Source: Hondaea fermentalgiana (Eukaryota > Sar > Bigyra > Thraustochytrida > Thraustochytriidae). From it: 11,625 nt of DNA. Positions 1-4,839 of this stretch are shown one piece after another. A model generated the notes under the pieces. The model searched no databases and was not told where the DNA came from. It saw only the letters and a list, made by a program, of their open reading frames with translations. The position numbers and the translations under genes are program-made. Numbering within the stretch: the stretch's first letter is position 1; every line of letters begins with the position of its first letter. Location of the stretch: contig NPFB01000231.1 in assembly GCA_014084085.1 (NCBI GenBank), positions 1 through 11,625 of the forward strand, in the 5' to 3' direction.

Positions 1-1
1 C

Positions 2-301
2 CACATTTTCAACGACCTCATTGTCGCCACCACCTATGCTGGCGAGTCGCTCCATGAGAGTCTTTTGACCGACGATATTCGGGCCAAGGCCTTGGCAGCG
101 CTTACAGCGGTGCATGAGGCCGGCGTAGCGCATCGCGACGTGCTGCTGCGCAACTTCGTCATGGACGCCACCGGCGCCGTTCGCATCATTGACTTTGCCC
201 AGGCAAAGACGAATGCTTCCCACCGAGACTTTCAGAAAGACCGTGACGCATTCCGAAGCGTCTTTTCCATCTCCGACTCCAGGGGTCGCCACAGGGACTA
301 A
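2..301 (+). CDS. Atypical protein kinase-like protein, C-terminal part (5' end outside window)
   Basis: The frame is open from base 2 to the TAA at 299-301, giving 99 visible residues; the N-lobe lies upstream of the window. Numbering from the first visible residue, a hinge-like stretch (TTYAGESL) is followed by a helix and the catalytic loop HRDVLLRN: H44-R45-D46 with N51, the D-x4-N spacing of protein kinases. IIDFAQAK follows, where DFA (64-66) replaces the usual DFG. The protein ends about 33 residues later, so the large C-lobe of classical Ser/Thr kinases is missing. This short ending is known from small atypical kinase families (fungal-type, RIO- or WaaP-like), so the stop may be natural and not a truncation. 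A phosphotransferase role is inferred; the substrate is unknown. A TTG at 65 is not a plausible start because the reading continues upstream with kinase-like sequence. Confidence 0.8.
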   Translation, partial: HIFNDLIVATTYAGESLHESLLTDDIRAKALAALTAVHEAGVAHRDVLLRNFVMDATGAVRIIDFAQAKTNASHRDFQKDRDAFRSVFSISDSRGRHRD

Positions 302-395
302 TGTTGCTTGTCTCCTTTTCTTTTCAATTCATGTTCTTTGTTGTTTTTCAAACCACCAACGGTCGGTCGACGGCAAAACCGCAATCTCGCAAACC
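302..395 (+). promoter_or_regulatory. T-rich leader between kinase and phosphoesterase
   Basis: The 94 bases are strongly pyrimidine-rich in the first half (302-350), unlike the GC-rich flanking genes, and should hold the 3' end of the kinase transcript and the promoter of the phosphoesterase. The 9-mer CAAACCACC at 349-357 recurs exactly at 1452-1460, just before gene A, and as CGAAACCACT before gene C, so it could be a leader motif. This is weak, since only two exact copies occur. Confidence 0.35.
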
Positions 396-1088
396 ATGCG
401 ACTCGTGCTTCTCTCCGACACGCACTGCCAGCATGGCGAACTGCGCAACCTGCCCGACGGCGACGTTCTTGTACATGCCGGCGACTTTTGCAGCGCAGGT
501 GGCGCCGAGGAGGCGCGCCACTTCGTTGACTGGATGGCCTCGCAACCGCATCGCCACAAGGTCCTCGTGGCTGGCAATCATGACACCATCTTCGATCCTA
601 ACCACGCGCATGCCAGAGAGTACGAGCGAAGCGGACGTGAGTCCTTCATCACAAAGGACGAACTCCTTAAAAGGGGCATCCACTACCTCTTCAATGCCGC
701 CGTCGAACTTGATGGCGTCAAGGTCTACGGATCACCCTTTGTCCGCGCAGGCTTCCCGAGTCTTTGGGCATTTCCCATCCGATCCGACGGCCACGCAAAA
801 AGCATCTGGGGAAATATCCCCACGGACACAGACATTCTCGTCACACATTCACCGCCATTTGGCATCAGGGACCGCGTATTGGACGGACGGAACATTGGCT
901 GTCCCATTCTTAAACAAGAGGTCCTCGAGCGAGTGCGCCCCGCGCTTCACGTCTTCGGACACTGTCACACGCCCGGTCGCATACAGTGCGACGAAACCAC
1001 CTTTGTCAACGCCAGCTGGCCCACCGTCCCGGACCTCGCCGCCACCGACGACTCCGGCGTCGCCACCTTCGACCTACAGCCCAACTGA
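396..1088 (+). CDS. Calcineurin-like metallophosphoesterase, MPPED/UPF0046 type
   Basis: This 230-residue protein has the full metal-binding set of the calcineurin-like phosphoesterase fold: SDTH (D8, H10), HAGDF (D30), AGNHD (N61, H62), THSPP (H151) and FGHCHTPG (H189, H191). The NAS near residue 205 and the GCPIL at 168-172 match the small MPPED1/MPPED2 (UPF0046) subfamily. Members hydrolyse phosphodiesters or phosphomonoesters with a bound di-metal centre; the substrate here is unknown. The ATG at 396 is chosen because the family begins directly with the first beta strand and SDTH. The same frame is open upstream to 189, but that stretch overlaps the kinase gene and reads as nonsense. The protein ends naturally after a last beta strand (GVATFDLQ). 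There is no signal peptide or membrane segment. The 95-nt leader from the kinase stop is T-rich. Identification is firm; the biological role is open. Confidence 0.95.
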   Translation: MRLVLLSDTHCQHGELRNLPDGDVLVHAGDFCSAGGAEEARHFVDWMASQPHRHKVLVAGNHDTIFDPNHAHAREYERSGRESFITKDELLKRGIHYLFNAAVELDGVKVYGSPFVRAGFPSLWAFPIRSDGHAKSIWGNIPTDTDILVTHSPPFGIRDRVLDGRNIGCPILKQEVLERVRPALHVFGHCHTPGRIQCDETTFVNASWPTVPDLAATDDSGVATFDLQPN

Positions 1089-1118
1089 GCGCAATTACAA
1101 GTCTCTTATAACATATGA

Positions 1119-1265
1119 ACTCCAAATTGCTTTGATTTATTCTTCAGCTACCGGGCGTATCTCGCGCTCAAGGCCGAACGGGAAGCCTGGGTTCAATTCC
1201 ACGACGCACGCGCGACATTCCAGTTGCTATGCGCCCACTGCAATCTCTCCAAGGGCGCCCGTTAG
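1119..1265 (+). pseudogene. Orphan C-terminal fragment of an HNH-type endonuclease
   Basis: The frame between the TGA at 1116-1118 and the TAG at 1263-1265 encodes a short peptide with a convincing family signature. From 1149 it begins YRAYLALKAEREAW, a basic/acidic helix, and it ends with LLCAHCNLSKGAR. The C-x2-C-N-x2-KG motif preceded by LL is the typical end of HNH endonucleases (LC..CN..KG). No ATG, no HNH histidine pair and no N-terminal domain are present, so it cannot act as a nuclease alone. It lies in the same frame as the phosphoesterase but is separated from it by two stops (1086 and 1116). It is either the decayed remnant of an HNH gene or a terminal exon: TTTGATTTATTCTTCAG at 1131-1147, directly before it, looks like a splice acceptor. 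A chance open frame is unlikely given the motif, but the fragment is short. Confidence 0.55.
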
Positions 1266-1368
1266 CGCGACCTTCCAGTCGTCAGTGCAATTTCTAAAAT
1301 GGCGGCCGCGCTGTGCATTTCTAGAACAACCGTTAGAACCATTCTGCGCGCTCCCACAGCTCCCAGAG
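1266..1368. other. Non-coding spacer before the A/C repeat
   Basis: No gene is seen here. The only structure is a short imperfect direct repeat, GTGCAATTTCTA (1285-1296) and GTGCATTTCTA (1313-1323), on either side of a GC-rich block. No coding remnant that continues the HNH fragment was found in any frame. Confidence 0.4.
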
Positions 1369-1529
1369 CGACCGTCCTGAGTTTTCGCAAAAGTGTATAT
1401 GACGCCTGGCGCGGGACACTTCGGTCAACCACGCACGCCTTGATCGAAAAGCAAACCACCTAACCATGGCACTCTCCCGCCCCGCCTACGCAATGAGCAG
1501 CTCTAGTAGCAGCGGCGATGCCGTTGCTG
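1369..1529 (+). repeat. Direct repeat, copy 1: promoter, leader and first 21 codons of gene A
   Basis: This stretch recurs at 3628-3789 with about 90% identity upstream of the ATG and only three mismatches in the 64 coding bases. It begins at CGACCGTCC and ends at CCGTTGCTG, where both copies diverge abruptly into different coding sequence. The unit therefore moves as one block made of regulatory DNA plus a leader peptide. No terminal inverted repeats or target-site duplications are seen at its edges, so it is a recombination or duplication block rather than an insertion sequence. Confidence 0.9.
1372..1465 (+). promoter_or_regulatory. Putative promoter and 5' leader of gene A
   Basis: These 94 bases lie directly before gene A and are conserved before gene C, although the flanking sequence is not. 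The block includes TTTTCGCAAAA followed by a TATA-like TGTATATGACG (TATAT at 1396-1400, 66-70 nt upstream of the ATG), GATCGAAAA near 1442, and the start context TAACCATGG. Conservation of the whole block in both copies suggests that the two genes share expression control. Functional promoter activity is inferred. Confidence 0.55.
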
Positions 1530-2467
1530 GGAAAGTTCCGTTCTCGCAGGAAATGCAGGCGCTCATGATGCGCGTGCATAGCGAGATGGGGAACAGACTC
1601 AAAGGCAAGTACGACCGCGCCAAGGCCGAGGCCATCGCCAACTACCTCTGGGCCCTACCCTCCGTCGATGGCTGCACCATCGACTTCGACTTCGTGTGTC
1701 AAATTCTGGGACAACAAAAGAAGAATGCGCTCCGACTTCTGACCGGGCAGCGTGGCCATCTCTGGCTCATAGAGGGGGTAGACTACAAAAAGATGTCGCG
1801 CCAATCGGAGCATGGTCAAATGGTCAATAAGTACTACCTGACGCCCAAGACCCTGAAAAAGTTCTGCATTGCCTCCCAGACGGAAAGTGGTGCCGTGGTG
1901 CGCGAGATCTTCGTGCAAATTTACGATGGGTTGCGTGAGCTGAAGCAGGCGCTTGACGCCGGCGAGGTGGCGCTGGTGCGCACGCAGCCGACCGTGCCGC
2001 TGGCACTGGAGAGCTCTGCGCGGGAGCGCCTCAAGACGTGCGATCTGACCAAGGCAGTGAATGCAAAGCTTTGCCTGCCGGGCAAGCGCATGGACGCCCG
2101 CGTTGGCTTCTTGCATGCCAAGATCAACGAGTCCGTCATGGGCATGACCAAGCAAGAACTTGCCGAGCAAATCAACAAGAAAAAGAGCAGCTTCGTCGCT
2201 CGCGACTACATGAGCGACGCTCAGCAGAGTCAAACGGCCGTTTTTCTGGCTCTTTCTAACAGCTTCGGGGATGCCGAAGAGATGCGCACTGCCCTCATGC
2301 AAAGCACGCGCGAATTCGACACCAGCGTGCTCGCCAGATTCTTGCACAATAAGCCAGGCGAGGTGCCCGCCAAGAACATGACGCTGAAGCGTGCGCGCGA
2401 CACGGTCGCGCTCATCGAGGACGCCGGGCCAACGCCGAAGCGGGGCCGTCAGCTCACTCTGATGTAA
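1466..2467 (+). CDS. Gene A: MSV199-domain protein with shared leader and C-terminal module
   Basis: The 333-residue protein has three parts. Residues 1-21 (MALS...GDAVA, with six serines in a row) are nearly identical to the start of gene C. Residues 70-160 match the MSV199 pattern: a TIDFDFVCQILG strand/helix, the KKNALRLL helix, GVDYKK, then YYLTPKTLKKFCIASQTE and a closing helix. MSV199 occurs in insect-virus and giant-virus proteins, often with KilA-N/BRO-like partners, and is thought to bind DNA. Residues 188-333 form a module shared with gene C: LCLPGK, the KINESVMGMTKQEL helix, VARDYM, and the tail MTLKRAR...PKRGRQLTLM. The IN..(V/A).GMTK.EL...RDYM pattern resembles a domain of phage antirepressor and DinD-like proteins, which is an inference. 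The basic PKRGR (324-328) could be a nuclear localisation signal. The ATG at 1466 has a strong ACCATGG context. A DNA-binding regulatory role is probable; its target is unknown. Confidence 0.85.
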   Translation: MALSRPAYAMSSSSSSGDAVAGKVPFSQEMQALMMRVHSEMGNRLKGKYDRAKAEAIANYLWALPSVDGCTIDFDFVCQILGQQKKNALRLLTGQRGHLWLIEGVDYKKMSRQSEHGQMVNKYYLTPKTLKKFCIASQTESGAVVREIFVQIYDGLRELKQALDAGEVALVRTQPTVPLALESSARERLKTCDLTKAVNAKLCLPGKRMDARVGFLHAKINESVMGMTKQELAEQINKKKSSFVARDYMSDAQQSQTAVFLALSNSFGDAEEMRTALMQSTREFDTSVLARFLHNKPGEVPAKNMTLKRARDTVALIEDAGPTPKRGRQLTLM

Positions 2468-2490
2468 TGCAGAATCTAACCACCACTTAA

Positions 2491-2539
2491 CGAAATTTCG
2501 CTTGCATTTACTGGCGAAGGGGGTGTCAGAAACTGGCAC
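2491..2539 (+). terminator. Inverted repeats behind gene A, possible 3'-end signal
   Basis: The 10-bp palindrome CGAAATTTCG (2491-2500) is followed by TTCGC/GCGAA (2497-2501 and 2514-2518). A compact hairpin then follows: GTGTCAG (2523-2529), loop AAA, CTGGCAC (2533-2539), giving seven pairs with one G-T wobble. It lies 24-72 nt behind the stop of gene A. Several giant viruses end transcripts at hairpins, so a 3'-end role is possible but unproven here. The rest of the 2468-2646 gap shows no gene and should hold the promoter of gene B; it has no copy of the A/C repeat. Confidence 0.35.
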
Positions 2540-2646
2540 AAGCTGGGCGCAAGACGATGCTCCGCGGGAGAGTTGATTTGATTCGGCGGCAAACCAAAAA
2601 TCGAGGTTGAAGCGAACAAGCAAAAGCCAAGGCACGGGGCAACACC

Positions 2647-3528
2647 ATGGGGGTTCTGCGCAATCCCAATGGTGAGTACATGCAAGCTCGCGTCTACAAT
2701 TTAGCCACAGCCGTTGACTCTCTACTGAACGAGGTCGCCGAGACGCACGACATCAAGGACTTCGAGGGCCTCCGCAAGCTCATCGCCGTCTACTTCGAGA
2801 GCGCTGACAAGGAGGGCTTCATCTTCGACTTCGACGAGGTCTGGCCCCATGCCGGGTACACTCTCAAAGGAAACGCGAAGCGCGCCATCGTCGGAGACAG
2901 GGCACAGGGGGCTACTGCTAGAGGACTTCGTCGGGGCATTGATTTCGATGTCTCAGTGACACCATCTCCGGGACAATATGGTGGTCAGAACCGCCAGCAA
3001 ATCTTCCTTACGCAAAAAGGCTTAGTGAAGTTCCTTGTGGGCTCCAAGTCGCCGGCCGCGCAGGCATTGGCGTGTTTTTTCACCAAGCTAGGGACGCAGC
3101 ACTGCACTGCGCTCGCCGACGAGGAGTGCGCAATTCCTGAGCATTACCGCGCGTCTGCCAGGCAAAGTGCCCGCGAGCTGCTGGACGACGTTGCGGCGAT
3201 CGAGGAAAGCGAGAGCCAGCACGACGCTGTAAGAGACCGCCTTGCGGAAATTCATGGGGGACAAGTCGAGTTCACCTTTCCTTCAGGTGGCAGGGCCGAT
3301 GTCCTATGTCCGGACGTCGTCATCGAGGTGAAACAGGCGGCTCTGTGGCGACAGGCCATCGGCCAGGCCTACACATACTCGATCGAGGCCAAGCGCAAAG
3401 GTAGAGTCCACCTCTTAAGCGAGCCTCCGAAAGAAGCTTTCGAAGCATGTCGCGGGATCGGCCTTGAGCTTACCTGGGGTGTTCCTGACGCGTTTCCTGC
3501 CATGAGCCAGGAAATTCCGTCGAGCTAA
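2647..3528 (+). CDS. Gene B: MSV199-like domain fused to a PD-(D/E)XK nuclease-like domain
   Basis: The 293-residue protein begins at an ACCATGG start. Residues 38-150 form an MSV199-like domain: YFESADKEGF, then FDFDEVWPHAGYTLKGNAKRA (residues 60-80), RGIDFDV, GGQNRQQIFLTQKGLVKFL and a closing helix. This core matches gene C closely and gene A less. Residues 195-280 look like a PD-(D/E)XK nuclease core: E201 in the leading helix, a strand with GGRADVL (D218), VVIEVKQ (E227, K229), then AIGQAYTYS (Q240, Y244) in the following helix. RADV...EVK...W..AIGQ..Y.. is the arrangement seen in many giant-virus and restriction-like domains; the expected acidic residues and lysine are present, so activity is plausible. 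Likely action is DNA cleavage or nicking guided by the N-terminal domain, for example against host or competitor DNA; this is inference. Gene B lacks the leader and C-terminal module of its neighbours A and C. Confidence 0.87.
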   Translation: MGVLRNPNGEYMQARVYNLATAVDSLLNEVAETHDIKDFEGLRKLIAVYFESADKEGFIFDFDEVWPHAGYTLKGNAKRAIVGDRAQGATARGLRRGIDFDVSVTPSPGQYGGQNRQQIFLTQKGLVKFLVGSKSPAAQALACFFTKLGTQHCTALADEECAIPEHYRASARQSARELLDDVAAIEESESQHDAVRDRLAEIHGGQVEFTFPSGGRADVLCPDVVIEVKQAALWRQAIGQAYTYSIEAKRKGRVHLLSEPPKEAFEACRGIGLELTWGVPDAFPAMSQEIPSS

Positions 3529-3592
3529 CTGTAGATAGATGTGTATGAGTTGATAAACAAATGTGCAGCTGAACGTTTTACTTTTTCCTTTG

Positions 3593-3611
3593 CTGGCCAA
3601 GGGAGGGCCAG
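3593..3611 (+). terminator. GC-rich hairpin behind gene B
   Basis: CTGGCC (3593-3598) and GGCCAG (3606-3611) form a perfect 6-bp stem around a 7-nt loop. A T-rich run (3576-3591) precedes it, and the hairpin lies 65 nt behind the gene B stop and just before the second copy of the A/C repeat. An overlapping alternative pairing is CCAGA (3608-3612) with TCTGG (3621-3625). It could mark the 3' end of the gene B transcript; no U-tract of bacterial type follows. Confidence 0.35.
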
Positions 3612-3627
3612 ATCCATTCTTCTGGAA

Positions 3628-3789
3628 CGACCGTCCCGAGTTTTCGCAAAATTGTATATGACGCCTGGTGCGGGACGCTACGATCAACCACGCACGCCTC
3701 GATCGAAAAACGAAACCACTTAACCATGGCACTCTCCCAACCAGCCTACGCAATGAGCAGCTCTAGTAGCAGCGGCGATGCCGTTGCTG
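3628..3789 (+). repeat. Direct repeat, copy 2: promoter, leader and first 21 codons of gene C
   Basis: This is the second copy of the block at 1369-1529. The copies differ by scattered substitutions and a single-base length change in an A-run near 3706, so the two start codons are 2260 bases apart while the upstream edges are 2259 apart. In the coding part, only codons 5-6 differ (CGC CCC in A, CAA CCA in C). The edge inside the gene falls exactly after the codons for GDAVA. Confidence 0.9.
3631..3725 (+). promoter_or_regulatory. Putative promoter and 5' leader of gene C
   Basis: The block has the same order of elements as before gene A: TTTTCGCAAAA, the TATA-like TGTATATGACG (TATAT at 3655-3659), GATCGAAAA near 3702 and TAACCATGG at the start codon. 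Sharing with gene A suggests co-expression. The function is inferred from conservation and position only. Confidence 0.55.
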
Positions 3790-4784
3790 CGGCCGACGAA
3801 AATGGACCTGCGATGCGGGCAATCGAGGCGCAGGTCGAGGAGACCGTATCGGCCTTCATGGAGATGAACCCGGCGGCCGATCGCAATGCCATGACCTGGC
3901 TCTGCCGCATCTACTTCCGCGACGCCGACAAGAAGGGCTTCGTCTACCCCTTCGACGCCATCTGGCCCATCCTCGGCTACTCCACCAAGGGCAACGCCAA
4001 GCGCGCCGTTACTCGCATCCTTGAAAAGGGGGGTACCTTTGGGAAACTCTGTCGGGAAAATGACATGGATGTCATGGTTTATCACCGAGGAAAAACCAAT
4101 AGACCTACTGGCCAAGGAGGAGATCGCCGGAGCGAAAACATCATGCTGACGTGGTCGGGGTTTTCAGAATTTTGCCAGTTGTCCCGTACCCCCCAAGGAG
4201 ACGCCATCCGCGCTTTCACGGGCGCCATGATTATGGGACTTCGTCAGTTGCAAAAGGCCCTTGACTCTGGCGAGGTGGCGTTGGTGCGGGGACCGAATGC
4301 GGATACGGAATCTTTCCCGGAAGTGAGCCTCGAGGATGCCGCGGTGGTCAGACTGGAGTCGTGCGAGCTGACGAAGATGCTGGGGCAAAAGCTGTGCCTG
4401 CCGGGCAAGAAATTCGACAGCTCGTTTAGCGTGGTGCATGGCACGATCAACAAGATGGCAATGGGCATCACCAAGGCGGAGCTGGGAGATCTCATCCAGA
4501 AGAAACTGAGCCAATTCAGCGCGCGGGACTACATGACGCACGAGCAGCAGATTCTGGCGCGGCGGGCCATGTTCGAGGCGTGCAAGGAGCCTACGCGCGA
4601 AGCGGCAATCGCTCGCGTGCATACAATATGCCAGAACTCCCGCAACGAGCTCATGCTTGCGATGCACTGCCAACCGGGGACGGTGCCTGAGAAGTTCATG
4701 ACGCTGAAGCGGGCACGCAAGACCGTCGCGCTGATCGAAGACCGCCCTTCGCCGAAACGGAGCCGTCAGCTCACCTTACTGTGA
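3726..4784 (+). CDS. Gene C: mosaic MSV199-domain protein (A-type ends, B-type core)
   Basis: This 352-residue protein carries the A-type leader (residues 1-21, MALSQ...GDAVA), a core at about 55-175 with YFRDADKKGFVYPFDAIWPI then LGYSTKGNAKRA (MSV199 first half), MDVMVYHRG, a GGDRRSENIMLTWSGFSEF second half and a closing helix, and an A-type C-terminal module at 208-352 (LTK, QKLCLPGKKFD, HGTINKMAMGITKAEL, ARDYM, MTLKRARKTVALIED, PKRSRQLTLL). The core shares YF..ADK.GF, FD..WP..GY and KGNAKRA with gene B but not with gene A. Segments shared with A lie on both sides of it. The probable role is DNA binding or regulation, perhaps by competing or pairing with A through the common C-terminal module, which is inference. 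PKRSR near the C-terminus could direct nuclear import. The start has the same ACCATGG context as gene A. The gap to gene D is only 55 nt. Confidence 0.87.
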   Translation: MALSQPAYAMSSSSSSGDAVAAADENGPAMRAIEAQVEETVSAFMEMNPAADRNAMTWLCRIYFRDADKKGFVYPFDAIWPILGYSTKGNAKRAVTRILEKGGTFGKLCRENDMDVMVYHRGKTNRPTGQGGDRRSENIMLTWSGFSEFCQLSRTPQGDAIRAFTGAMIMGLRQLQKALDSGEVALVRGPNADTESFPEVSLEDAAVVRLESCELTKMLGQKLCLPGKKFDSSFSVVHGTINKMAMGITKAELGDLIQKKLSQFSARDYMTHEQQILARRAMFEACKEPTREAAIARVHTICQNSRNELMLAMHCQPGTVPEKFMTLKRARKTVALIEDRPSPKRSRQLTLL

Positions 4785-4839
4785 ATTATAAGTTGATACA
4801 CACGAGTGATGTTGAAAGTAACAAAATAATTTCTGAACG
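4785..4839 (+). promoter_or_regulatory. AT-rich spacer, probable promoter of gene D
   Basis: The 55-nt gap is clearly A/T-rich against its GC-rich neighbours and contains TTATAA (4787-4792), about 50 nt before the gene D start. AGTTGATA at 4791-4798 also occurs behind gene B at 3547-3554, so it may belong to 3' sequences rather than the promoter. Confidence 0.35.

Noticed and set aside
189..395. N-terminal extension of the phosphoesterase in the same open frame
   Set aside because: It overlaps the kinase gene, encodes no domain sequence, and the family begins at the SDTH strand directly behind the ATG at 396.
301..1380. 359-codon + strand frame overlapping the phosphoesterase
   Set aside because: The Ser/Thr/Pro/Arg-rich sequence is the typical shifted reading of a GC-rich gene, and the overlapping frame carries every metallophosphoesterase motif.
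1655..2635. 326-codon open frame on the - strand across gene A
   Set aside because: It lies antisense to a gene with recognisable domains, has low-complexity His/Leu/Arg-rich sequence and matches no motif; it is a by-product of GC-rich codon use.
3647..3659. AAAATTG before gene C as a Mimivirus-type early promoter (AAAATTGA)
   Set aside because: The last base does not fit, and the equivalent place before gene A reads AAAAGTG although the rest of the block is conserved, so the element is not maintained.
1369..3789. Insertion sequence or composite transposon bounded by the two direct repeats
   Set aside because: No transposase, terminal inverted repeats or target duplications are present; the repeats are promoter and coding starts of two homologous genes.
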